7,302 nucleotides of DNA from assembly GCA_947460795.1 (NCBI GenBank), contig CANHJA010000115.1, positions 1 through 7,302 of the forward strand, written 5' to 3'. This DNA comes from Bacteroidota bacterium. Its GTDB lineage: Bacteria; Bacteroidota; Bacteroidia; Chitinophagales; Chitinophagaceae. Below, piece after piece: positions 1-6,790 of this stretch. Positions within the stretch are counted from its first letter, which is position 1. Every line of letters begins with the position of its first letter. Both the position numbers and the translations under genes were made by a program. The notes under the pieces are model-generated. The model did no database searches. It was given only the letters and a program-made list of their open reading frames with translations, and had not been told where the DNA came from.

Positions 1-125
1 GGATTGTGGGGTGATACAACAAACCAGATTCGTTCTACATCGCAATTATATAGCACATGATTGGCTATAATGCAGTGCCCTAAATGGATTGGATTGAAAC
101 TTCCGAAGTATAAACCTATTTTCAT
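1..125 (-). CDS. nadD: Nicotinate-nucleotide adenylyltransferase, N-terminal 41 codons (partial)
   Basis: The gene starts at an ATG (complement of 123-125) and runs off the left edge of the window, so only the N-terminus is visible. NadD transfers AMP from ATP to nicotinate mononucleotide to make deamido-NAD in cytosolic NAD synthesis. The visible part begins MKIGLYFGSFNPIHLGH, which contains the nucleotidylyltransferase signature GxFxPxHxGH (G8, F10, P12, H14, G16, H17) that binds ATP phosphates. It continues into IWFVVSPHNP, wording typical of NadD from Bacteroidota. There is no Shine-Dalgarno sequence; the bases before the ATG are A/T rich. The gene lies 88 bases downstream of the acyltransferase on the same strand and could be read through from it. 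I found no convincing promoter of its own. Other HxGH transferases such as CoaD are less likely given the SFNPIHLGH and SPHNP wording. Confidence 0.93.
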   Translation of the reverse strand, partial: MKIGLYFGSFNPIHLGHCIIANHVLYNCDVERIWFVVSPHN

Positions 126-213
126 ATTTACGTACTATTACACTTTTTTATTTTATTACTTTGTTCTGTTGTTTTAGCATTTTTAATCCCTAAAATTGAA
201 AGCAAAATGACTG

Positions 214-1074
214 TTATTGATTGGGATAAACATGTTTCCATCTTCTATGCGACCAAACCCAATTTTCAGGCTGACGTTTGATACTTTCCTCTAAATGACG
301 AACATAAGCTTCTGTAATTTCGCCTTCTTTCGTTTCATTCGGATGCTCAAATGCCAATTTCATTTTTATTTCATAATAGCCTCTTTTTACTTTCACAATT
401 TCTCCAAAATACACTAAATTATTATACCGCCGAGCTACAAATTCGGGCCCTTTAAAGAAGGCCGTTTTACGATGAAAAAAATCATTCCAAGACACTCGTT
501 TGGGATCGCTAGGATTTTGATCCGCTATAAAGCCCCATAAAATTTCTTCATTTTGAACTTTAGCAACTTCCTTTTGCATTTGCTGAACGGGAATTAATCG
601 CATGCCTGCCCGGCTTCTTATTTTATAAAAAATTTGATCAAATGCATGATTGGTTAATGGCAAATAAATTCCTGTAAATCGGCGAGGCGAATTCCAATTG
701 CAAATAAGGGTACTCCATTCCCAATTAAATTGATGCGACATAAACGCTTGTCCATTCCTATTTTGAGTGGTCATTTCATGAAATACATCCCAATTGCAAG
801 TAATTCTTTTATTGAGTTCGTTTTTTGAAATAGAAAACATTTTAATGGTTTCAAAAATACTGTCGCACAAATTATGATAGTATTTCTTTTCAATAGATAA
901 CCTTTCAGCATCCGTTTTTTCAGGAAATGAATGGCTTAAATTTAATTGAACCACACGAACCCTGTATTTAAAAACCTTGTACAGTAAAAAATATAAAATA
1001 TCGGATAAACAATAGAGTATTCTTAACGGGAGTAAAGAAAACAGATAGAATATTGCATATAAAAAATAATACAT
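214..1074 (-). CDS. Lipid A biosynthesis late acyltransferase family protein (LpxL/HtrB-like), 286 aa
   Basis: Members of this family transfer an acyl chain to a lipid A precursor at the cytoplasmic face of the inner membrane. The N-terminus (about residues 2-35) is strongly hydrophobic and is the usual membrane anchor. The HX4E catalytic motif is present as H114-QFNW-E119. The family also shows here as the ADQNP block near residue 185, the FKGPEFVARR block near 207-216, and the C-terminal PENWVWSHRRWK. About 290 residues is normal for the family. I chose the ATG at 1074. A TTG at 1092 is in frame and would add six residues, but it fits the family start (MYYFLYAIFYL) less well. No Shine-Dalgarno sequence is visible. 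The exact acceptor and acyl chain cannot be read from sequence, and some relatives act on other lipids, so I give no gene symbol. The gene is divergent from the transglutaminase-like pair and is followed by nadD. Confidence 0.9.
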   Translation of the reverse strand: MYYFLYAIFYLFSLLPLRILYCLSDILYFLLYKVFKYRVRVVQLNLSHSFPEKTDAERLSIEKKYYHNLCDSIFETIKMFSISKNELNKRITCNWDVFHEMTTQNRNGQAFMSHQFNWEWSTLICNWNSPRRFTGIYLPLTNHAFDQIFYKIRSRAGMRLIPVQQMQKEVAKVQNEEILWGFIADQNPSDPKRVSWNDFFHRKTAFFKGPEFVARRYNNLVYFGEIVKVKRGYYEIKMKLAFEHPNETKEGEITEAYVRHLEESIKRQPENWVWSHRRWKHVYPNQ

Positions 1075-1101
1075 AATTTTTGTAAAAAACAATTGAGCAT
1101 G

Positions 1102-1133
1102 TAAATTTAATCATTCAATTGGCTATTCTTCAA
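1102..1133 (-). promoter_or_regulatory. Possible Bacteroidota-type promoter for the acyltransferase gene
   Basis: On the minus strand a TTG (1133-1131) is followed after 21 bases by TAAATTTA (1109-1102), one mismatch from the TAnnTTTG -7 box. This would give a leader of roughly 20 bases before the ATG at 1074. The motif is A/T rich and could occur by chance in a region this poor in GC, so this is a weak call based on position and spacing. Confidence 0.22.
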
Positions 1134-1222
1134 ATAATTAATAAATAGTATTGGCGCGATTCATTTTTAAATTATAACATAATATTGGCAAAAGCAGTTG
1201 AGCTAAGTAGAAAAAGTTAACG

Positions 1223-1230
1223 CAAATTTG
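1223..1230 (+). promoter_or_regulatory. Possible -7 promoter box just before the transglutaminase-like gene
   Basis: CAAATTTG differs from the TAnnTTTG box at one position and ends only 5 bases before the ATG at 1236. A TTG at 1198-1200 lies 22 bases upstream, slightly longer than the usual spacing. Transcription from this box would begin at or next to the start codon, giving a leaderless or near-leaderless message. The arrangement resembles that in front of the DUF4340 gene, which raises confidence slightly. Confidence 0.33.
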
Positions 1231-1235
1231 TAGCT

Positions 1236-3140
1236 ATGAAAACGGGAAGTATTTTGTTGATATTGTTTTTTTTAGACCTTGTCCAATTATCAGCAATGGA
1301 TAAATACAGTGCTTATATTATGCTGTATTCTCAAGAAACAACCATTGAGCTTAATGACAAGCACCTGATTTCTAAAACCGATTATAAAATAAATTTTAAG
1401 TTCAATGACGAAAAATCATTGAAATTATACCGCAGTTACCCTATCAGCTATTCTCATTTTGATAAATTAGAAAATCTGGAAGTATATACCAAAAACCCAA
1501 CATCGAATGGAAAATTTAAAAAAATAGAAATTAAAGATTTTAAAAAAAGCAATGCCAGTAGAGGTTCCATTTTTTACAGCGACCAGGTAGAAATTGATAT
1601 TGACTTTTTAGGATTAGTCGTGGGCTCAGAAGCCTATATTTCATACACTATGACTACCGAAGAATTGCATTTTACCGATCCAATGATATTTAAATATTAT
1701 TTACCCATTGAAGCCTTGCAATATAAACTTACGGTCCCGAAGAATGTGCATGTTTCTTTTATTGAAAAAAATATGCCGCCCAATTTTGTAACCTATGCCA
1801 AACAAGAAAAAAAGAATGAAACCATATACAGTTGGAATGCAAACAATGTAGAACCAGAAAAATTTAGTGACCATGCGCCTTCTTTATTTTACTTTACGCC
1901 TCATATTTTATACAAAATAAATGATTACACCCTTGATGGAGTAAGAAAAAACATATCCAATTCGAGCGATGATTTATTTCAATGGTATTCAAACAACACG
2001 AAAGAGGTAAATAAAAATGCATCAGGAAAAATACAAATATTGGCCGACTCAATTACAAAAGGCTGTGTGTCGGAAATAGAGAAAGTAGAAAAAATTTATG
2101 ATTGGGTAAAATCCAATATACGTTATGTAGCATTTGAAGCAGGTATGGAAGGATTGGTACCAAGAGAAGCCGAAGCAATTTACTTGAAGCGTTATGGTGA
2201 TTGCAAAGACATGAGCAGCATACAATTTGCCCTTTTGAGAGCCGCACATATTCCTGCTTGTTTAACCTGGATAGGCACAAGAAGTATCCCCTATACATAC
2301 AGTGAAGTACCATTAAAGAACACTGATAACCATATGATTGCCGCTTATAAAAATGGAAAAGAATGGATATTTTTAGATGCCACCGACCCCAACGGAATAT
2401 TTGGTTTGCCTACAGATGAAATTCAAGGCAAACAAGCTATGATTGGTTTAACAGACAGCACCTATGAGCTTGCAATGGTTCCTGTAGTGTCAGCAGGTTC
2501 AAATAAAACAACAAAAGAATGTCAAATAAAATTATCAAATAATGATGTTTCAATTCACATGACTTCAAAATTTGAAGGTTTATTTGCAGGTAATTTTGCC
2601 AATCAAATTCATTATTTAACCGAAAAAGAAAAAGAAGAAAGTGCAAAGGGAACGATAAAATCAATTAGCAACAATGCCATTTTAAACAAATATACATTTT
2701 CAACTAAAGAAGAAAAAAAGATGCCCGAAACGACCTTTGATTTCACTATAAAAGAATACGTGAAAGAAGTAGGCAATGAAAAATATATTAATTTATTATT
2801 AGATAAGAGTTTGGCAAATAATCAGATTACAGAAGAATCTAGAACCACTCCATACTCATTTAATTTAAACATGAGTTTATATAATAAATATGTTTTAGCA
2901 ATTCCAGAGAATTACAAAGTAACTTTCAAACCTGAAAATACTTCTTTTAAAAATGAAAATTTTGGGTTCGAAATTAAATACCAAATAGTAGAAGAGCAGC
3001 TTATTTGCAATCAAATGCTTTATGTAGATTTTCCAACTTTATTAATGTCTGCGAAACAATTTAACGATTGGAATGAATTTATAAAACTGCTTAGCAAAGC
3101 TTACAAAGAATCAGCTATATTAGAAAAGAAAATGAAATAA
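1236..3140 (+). CDS. Secreted DUF3857/transglutaminase-like protein with intact catalytic triad, 634 aa
   Basis: A signal peptide (K2, hydrophobic residues 5-19, likely cut after LSA at residue 20) sends this protein to the periplasm or beyond. Residues of about 30-220 fit the beta-rich DUF3857 domain. Residues of about 280-405 form a transglutaminase-like core with the family wording GDCKDM, WIGTR, DNHMIAA and FLDATDP. The cysteine-histidine-aspartate triad is C323, H366 and D381, so it should be an active thiol enzyme (peptidase, amidase or acyl transferase). The substrate is unknown for the whole family. The C-terminal third (about 425-634) resembles the DUF3858-type beta region. The ATG at 1236 is the natural start because the signal peptide follows at once. 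No Shine-Dalgarno sequence is present. The gene is followed after 2 bases by a relative and is very likely co-transcribed with it. Family assignment is sure; function is not. Confidence 0.93.
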   Translation: MKTGSILLILFFLDLVQLSAMDKYSAYIMLYSQETTIELNDKHLISKTDYKINFKFNDEKSLKLYRSYPISYSHFDKLENLEVYTKNPTSNGKFKKIEIKDFKKSNASRGSIFYSDQVEIDIDFLGLVVGSEAYISYTMTTEELHFTDPMIFKYYLPIEALQYKLTVPKNVHVSFIEKNMPPNFVTYAKQEKKNETIYSWNANNVEPEKFSDHAPSLFYFTPHILYKINDYTLDGVRKNISNSSDDLFQWYSNNTKEVNKNASGKIQILADSITKGCVSEIEKVEKIYDWVKSNIRYVAFEAGMEGLVPREAEAIYLKRYGDCKDMSSIQFALLRAAHIPACLTWIGTRSIPYTYSEVPLKNTDNHMIAAYKNGKEWIFLDATDPNGIFGLPTDEIQGKQAMIGLTDSTYELAMVPVVSAGSNKTTKECQIKLSNNDVSIHMTSKFEGLFAGNFANQIHYLTEKEKEESAKGTIKSISNNAILNKYTFSTKEEKKMPETTFDFTIKEYVKEVGNEKYINLLLDKSLANNQITEESRTTPYSFNLNMSLYNKYVLAIPENYKVTFKPENTSFKNENFGFEIKYQIVEEQLICNQMLYVDFPTLLMSAKQFNDWNEFIKLLSKAYKESAILEKKMK

Positions 3141-3142
3141 AA

Positions 3143-5095
3143 ATGAAAAAAACAATACTCTTCCTATTCCTATATCTGCTCTCATTTGAAAGCAATGCAC
3201 AAAGATTAAAAATTGAATGGGAGGAAAACCCAACCTTACACACTATAAAAAATGAACTTTTTTTAAAAGAAAGTGCGATTATTATTAAAGAAGTAAATCA
3301 ATATGAAGTTAGCAAAGATTTAAGCAATCAATTAAATTACACGCACCGTTTTCATAAAATTATTCGAGTAAATGATGAGAAAGGAATTGAAATGTTCAAT
3401 AAAATAAAAATTGGCTACTCTGAACTCAATCCAATTATTTTAATTAAAGCTCGAACCATTTCTCCAGCTGGAAAAGTGATAGAATTGGAAGCGAATGCAT
3501 TTAAAGATATAAAAGAAGAGAATGGGAATTCAACTAAAATATTTGCCCTCGAAGGCGTTGAAAAAGGTGCTGAAATCGAATTTATAGTTTACGAAAGAAG
3601 ACCCTTTTTGCCATTTGGCACAGAGTATTTACAGGATGTGATGCCGGCTATAGAAAATTGGCTTGAAATTATCACTGACAAAAATCTACTATTTGATATT
3701 AAATCCTATAATGGTGCTATTGTAGAAAAAGACACAATTATAAATAATAAAAATAGCTTTTTAGCGTACTCAAAAAACAGGATTGGTTTGCAAGAAGAGA
3801 AATATGCTTCTTACATTTCTCACTTCGCGCGAGTTGAATATGCATTGGCTTATAACTTAGAAGAAAAGAAGAAAGGGGAACGTCTTTTTAATTGGGATGA
3901 TTATTTTAATTTAATTTATAGACAAAATGCATCCTTCAACGAAAAAGAAATTAAAGCAGGGAGAAAACTATTAGCCAATATGCAGTATCAAAATTGCAAA
4001 CTAATAAAAGATAAAATTAATTGGATAGAGGGCTTTATAAAAACTTCTTTTCAACAACAAGATGTAGTTCAATCGGAGGACGCAGAAGAAATTTCATTTA
4101 TTATTAAAAACAGATTAACCAATGAGACGGGTATCAAAAAATTATTTTCTTTACTCTTCACCATTGAAAAAATTAATTTTGAAATCGGTTATACAACCAA
4201 TCGTTTTATAAAAACGTTTGATACCGACTTTATCAATCCTGACAATCTAACCTCTTGCATTTATTATTTTCCTGATATAAAAATGTACTTAGCGCCCAAC
4301 GAACCTTTTTACAGAATGCCTTATATCCCCTCTACATTGCAAGATAATAATTGTTTGTTCACAAAAGATTCTATGAATATTATTCGTGCTGAAAAAAGAA
4401 TAATTGCCAATACAGAGGCAAAATACAATTATACCAATCATGATGTTCGTGTGTTTTTTAACACAGCAATAGACACCGCTACCATTCAAATGAAAAACAC
4501 GTTCCAAGGTCAAAACATGGTAGAAATGTTGCCTGCTTTTATTTTATTCGACAATGAAAAAAGAGATGAGATTGCAAAAGCAACGCTTCAAATAAGCGAA
4601 AAAGATGAAAAAATAAATAATTACAATTACAAAAACAATAGTTTTCAATTTTTAACCATGGAAGATAAACCATTGGAAATAAGTGCGACTATATACGCAA
4701 CAAACAATATTGAAAAAGCGGGCAATAAATACTTATTTAAAGTTGGAGAATTAATTGGCAGACAAGCAGAAATGTATCAAGAAAATGAAAGACAATTTGA
4801 TATAGAAATCCCCAACCCACACCAATATACCAGAAATATTGAAATTAATATCCCAACTGGCTATAAGGTAAATAATTTGGACAAATTAAATATGAATGTA
4901 GTTGCAAACTTTCAAGGAAAAGAGTCTTGCAAGTTTGTTTCAAAATACACACTTAATGACTCAAAATTAACTGTAAATGTATTTGAAATTTACAATGACA
5001 GCTATGTGTCAAAATCTATTTATGAAGACTACAAAAAAGTAATTAATGCCGCAGCCGATTTTAATAAAATAGTCATTATACTCGAGAAGTTATAA
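3143..5095 (+). CDS. Secreted DUF3857 protein with degenerate transglutaminase-like domain (probable pseudoenzyme), 650 aa
   Basis: A clear signal peptide (MKK, hydrophobic 4-14, SNA|Q at 19-20) predicts export, leaving an N-terminal glutamine. Residues of about 35-240 match the DUF3857 layout, including the stretch KARTISPAGKVIELEANAF (102-120). Residues of about 280-405 sit where the preceding gene has its transglutaminase core. By my alignment by eye, the GDCKD site becomes TNETGIKKLF (326-335), the NHMI site becomes LTSCIYYFPD (369-378), and the LDAT site becomes LAPNE (383-387). No triad residue remains in place. The C-terminal region (about 540-650) again resembles DUF3858 and ends much like its neighbour (FNKIVIILEKL here, YKESAILEKK there). 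The reading frame is open for 650 codons, so this is a maintained non-catalytic relative and not a decayed gene. It starts 2 bases after the upstream stop. Its role is unknown; substrate binding or regulation of the active partner is inference. Confidence 0.9.
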   Translation: MKKTILFLFLYLLSFESNAQRLKIEWEENPTLHTIKNELFLKESAIIIKEVNQYEVSKDLSNQLNYTHRFHKIIRVNDEKGIEMFNKIKIGYSELNPIILIKARTISPAGKVIELEANAFKDIKEENGNSTKIFALEGVEKGAEIEFIVYERRPFLPFGTEYLQDVMPAIENWLEIITDKNLLFDIKSYNGAIVEKDTIINNKNSFLAYSKNRIGLQEEKYASYISHFARVEYALAYNLEEKKKGERLFNWDDYFNLIYRQNASFNEKEIKAGRKLLANMQYQNCKLIKDKINWIEGFIKTSFQQQDVVQSEDAEEISFIIKNRLTNETGIKKLFSLLFTIEKINFEIGYTTNRFIKTFDTDFINPDNLTSCIYYFPDIKMYLAPNEPFYRMPYIPSTLQDNNCLFTKDSMNIIRAEKRIIANTEAKYNYTNHDVRVFFNTAIDTATIQMKNTFQGQNMVEMLPAFILFDNEKRDEIAKATLQISEKDEKINNYNYKNNSFQFLTMEDKPLEISATIYATNNIEKAGNKYLFKVGELIGRQAEMYQENERQFDIEIPNPHQYTRNIEINIPTGYKVNNLDKLNMNVVANFQGKESCKFVSKYTLNDSKLTVNVFEIYNDSYVSKSIYEDYKKVINAAADFNKIVIILEKL

Positions 5096-5097
5096 TC

Positions 5098-6093
5098 TTA
5101 TTTAGTATCCAATTCATAAAATTCTTTATTGGTTCTAAACATTTTCTCTACCGATTCTTTATCTATTGATAAAAAATCCTGTTTGTTTAATAAACCATAA
5201 AAAATATTAAAATCATAAGCTACATTTTCTATCGTGATAATGCTTTTGGTGTCTTGACTTTTTGGCTTAAAATAAATACTCAATGTTTCTATTTTTCCAT
5301 TTTTTCGTTTGAAGGAAACAGTCCCTAATTGTCGACCAGTTTCAATGATAGAGTCTTTGAATATATAACTGCTTTCAAAACCATAGCAATATAATTTTTC
5401 ATAAAAACCCACATAGGTATTTAATCGTTTTCTGTTTAATGGATTGGTTGTTTTATACGCACTTTCTAACATCAATGAATCTTTGTTATAAACCGTAAAA
5501 TTATATTGCGTAGAATCTTTATAAACTACATCGATTTTTTCAACTGGATTCGGCGAAAAAAACAATTGATTTGTTCTCCATTGAGATAAACCAGTCATAT
5601 AACGAATACCCACAAATGTATTTTGTAGTGGCAATTTAATTATAAAAGGTCTTTTAGCACCTTCCATAAGCATGTATGTCAAGTTATTGGCTGCTTGATT
5701 TTTTGCAACATAAAAAACCGCTTCTTTTTTCCCTTTAAGATAAATTTCCACTTTTGTACTGTTGGCACTAAGCTCTTTTATTGCTTCATCGTGCACATTT
5801 AAACTCACCGGATTTGAAACTTTTTGTTCATACAAAGTAGCCAATAATAAGTTTACTGCATCCATTCTTGGGATTAGTGAATCATTTAATTTCCAAGCAT
5901 TTTCTGTTCGATCTAATTTAATATTTTCATCTTTCATGCTCGATAAAAATATAGTAGTAATATTTGCTGTATCTTTTATCGTAAAGTTTGCTTCTTTACT
6001 AGAAAATTCATTTGCACGATCTGTAAAAACAAAATAGTAAGTGAGCCCAGAAAGAACGACAAGAATTGATAAATAAAGAAGATTTTTTTTCAT
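5098..6093 (-). CDS. DUF4340 domain-containing membrane-anchored protein, 331 aa
   Basis: The product starts MKKNLLYLSILVVL and has one N-terminal membrane segment (about residues 5-23). There is no lipobox and no clear signal peptidase site, so it is probably anchored in the inner membrane with the rest in the periplasm. The body matches DUF4340 proteins of Bacteroidota: FTIKDTANITTIFL (37-50), NAWKLND (65-71), TKVEIY (113-118), TYMLMEGAKRPFIIKLP (139-155) and a GIRYMTGLSQWR block (162-173). The family has no established biochemical role; some members occur near GldG-type ABC transporter parts, but no such gene is visible here. It is convergent with the DUF3857 pair (2 bases between stop codons) and divergent from the peroxidase gene. 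The ATG at 6093 is chosen because the membrane segment follows directly. A good -7 box lies four bases upstream. Confidence 0.85.
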   Translation of the reverse strand: MKKNLLYLSILVVLSGLTYYFVFTDRANEFSSKEANFTIKDTANITTIFLSSMKDENIKLDRTENAWKLNDSLIPRMDAVNLLLATLYEQKVSNPVSLNVHDEAIKELSANSTKVEIYLKGKKEAVFYVAKNQAANNLTYMLMEGAKRPFIIKLPLQNTFVGIRYMTGLSQWRTNQLFFSPNPVEKIDVVYKDSTQYNFTVYNKDSLMLESAYKTTNPLNRKRLNTYVGFYEKLYCYGFESSYIFKDSIIETGRQLGTVSFKRKNGKIETLSIYFKPKSQDTKSIITIENVAYDFNIFYGLLNKQDFLSIDKESVEKMFRTNKEFYELDTK

Positions 6094-6097
6094 GTTA

Positions 6098-6105
6098 CAA
6101 ATGTA
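6098..6105 (-). promoter_or_regulatory. -7 promoter box of the DUF4340 gene, four bases before the start codon
   Basis: On the minus strand TACATTTG is an exact match to the Bacteroidota -7 consensus TAnnTTTG. It is followed by TAAC and then the ATG at 6093. A TTC (6129-6127), one mismatch from the -33 TTG, lies 21 bases upstream, at a usual distance. Transcription a few bases past the box would start at or inside the start codon, implying a leaderless message. The exact match next to a start codon makes this one of the two best promoter calls in the window. Confidence 0.5.
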
Positions 6106-6107
6106 AG

Positions 6108-6119
6108 TACTTGGAAGTA
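6108..6119. promoter_or_regulatory. 12-base palindrome between the -33 and -7 regions of the DUF4340 promoter
   Basis: TACTT-GG-AAGTA is a perfect inverted repeat with 5-base arms and a 2-base centre. It sits just upstream of the -7 box TACATTTG, a position where a dimeric repressor could block RNA polymerase. This is a possible operator only. Arms of five A/T-rich bases have a fair chance of arising at random, and no second copy was seen elsewhere in the window. Confidence 0.2.
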
Positions 6120-6209
6120 ATATCTCGAATAGTTCGCTCGTATAAATTAATACTTATTGCATATAGCAAGAATCTACTACATATAATAGATGCGCTGAAA
6201 CATTCCCTT

Positions 6210-6217
6210 TACCTTTG
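6210..6217 (+). promoter_or_regulatory. -7 promoter box of the glutathione-peroxidase-like gene
   Basis: TACCTTTG matches TAnnTTTG exactly and lies 16 bases before the ATG at 6234, leaving a leader of roughly 10 bases made mostly of A. No TTG is found at the expected -33 distance (an ATG at 6190-6192 is the nearest, at 17 bases), so the upstream half is weak or absent. Confidence 0.48.
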
Positions 6218-6233
6218 ATGAAAATTTAAAAAA

Positions 6234-6776
6234 ATGTATAAATATATTATTATGGGAATACTGTCATTTTTGTTTGCTTCTAAAGAATTAGATGCGCAAT
6301 TTAAATCTGTTTATGACTTTAAAGTAGAATCATTAGATGGCGGCACGATTGATTTGTCTAAATATAAAGGGAAAAAAATATTGATAGTCAATACCGCTTC
6401 TAAATGCGGCTTCACCCCTCAATACAAAGGTCTTGAAGAACTTTACGAAAAAAATAAAGGCAATCTTGTAGTTATTGGTTTCCCTTCAAACAATTTCTTA
6501 TTTCAAGAACCAGGAAAAAATGCAGATATTAAAACTTTTTGCCAACGAAATTATGGTGTTACATTTCCAATGGCTGCAAAAATTTCAGTAAAAGGGAAAG
6601 ATATGCATCCATTGTATGTTTTTTTAACCCAAAAAAAATACAACGGTTTTAGCGACAACTCTGTTAAATGGAATTTTCAAAAATATTTGATAAATGAACA
6701 AGGGAAATTGGTTGCTGTTTTTTCACCCAACACCGATCCATTGAGTGAAGAAATTTTAAATGCAATCAAAAAGTAA
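6234..6776 (+). CDS. Exported glutathione-peroxidase-family thiol peroxidase, 180 aa
   Basis: The family reduces hydrogen peroxide and organic hydroperoxides; bacterial cysteine forms are usually recycled by thioredoxin-like proteins and not by glutathione. A signal peptide covers residues 1-21 (likely cut LDA|Q), so the enzyme should act in the periplasm. The mature part (about 158 residues) has normal family length. The peroxidatic cysteine is C58 in NTASKCGFTPQY. The rest of the catalytic tetrad is present: Q91 in QEPG, and W146 and N147 in VKWNFQKYL. C103 in FCQRNYGVTFP is at the place of the resolving cysteine of two-cysteine members. The usual FPCNQFGGQEPG block reads FPSNNFLFQEPG, so the cysteine of that block is serine (S85). 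A second in-frame ATG at 6252 would remove the charged N-terminus, so 6234 is preferred; an A-run precedes it. The gene is divergent from the DUF4340 gene. Confidence 0.92.
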   Translation: MYKYIIMGILSFLFASKELDAQFKSVYDFKVESLDGGTIDLSKYKGKKILIVNTASKCGFTPQYKGLEELYEKNKGNLVVIGFPSNNFLFQEPGKNADIKTFCQRNYGVTFPMAAKISVKGKDMHPLYVFLTQKKYNGFSDNSVKWNFQKYLINEQGKLVAVFSPNTDPLSEEILNAIKK

Positions 6777-6784
6777 TACTTTCG
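6777..6784 (+). promoter_or_regulatory. Possible -7 box upstream of mqnC, starting right after the peroxidase stop codon
   Basis: TACTTTCG differs from TAnnTTTG at one position and begins at the base after the TAA at 6774-6776. It would give a leader of about 60-65 bases before the mqnC ATG. No clear TTG lies at the -33 distance. The alternative is that mqnC is read through from the peroxidase gene, which is only 76 bases upstream. Confidence 0.22.
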
Positions 6785-6790
6785 CACCTC

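Noticed and set aside
148..180. Ten-codon minus-strand frame (MLKQQNKVIK) between the acyltransferase gene and nadD
   Set aside because: It is too short to support, low in complexity, and without a start signal.
181..195. TTTTA-ATCCC-TAAAA inverted repeat after the acyltransferase stop, as a terminator
   Set aside because: The arms are only five A/T pairs with no GC stem, which is too weak for an intrinsic terminator.
2049..2664. Three minus-strand open frames (2049-2249, 2053-2313, 2437-2664) opposite the transglutaminase-like gene
   Set aside because: They lie wholly inside a well-supported coding region, overlap one another, and have no recognisable motifs or start signals.
4289..4513. 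Minus-strand open frame of 74 codons inside the second DUF3857 gene
   Set aside because: It is antisense to a confident coding region, with no family resemblance or start signal.
5762..6037. Plus-strand open frame of 91 codons opposite the DUF4340 gene
   Set aside because: The opposite strand encodes a clear DUF4340 protein, and this frame shows no recognisable features.
6126..6169. Short dyads CGAA-TAG-TTCG (6126-6136) and TTGC-ATATA-GCAA (6157-6169) as operators
   Set aside because: Arms of four bases are expected by chance in a region of this length, and they have no repeat partner.
6218..6229. Four-codon upstream frame (ATG AAA ATT TAA) before the peroxidase start, as a leader peptide
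   Set aside because: The transcript start expected from the -7 box at 6210-6217 lies at or beyond this ATG, so it is probably not translated.
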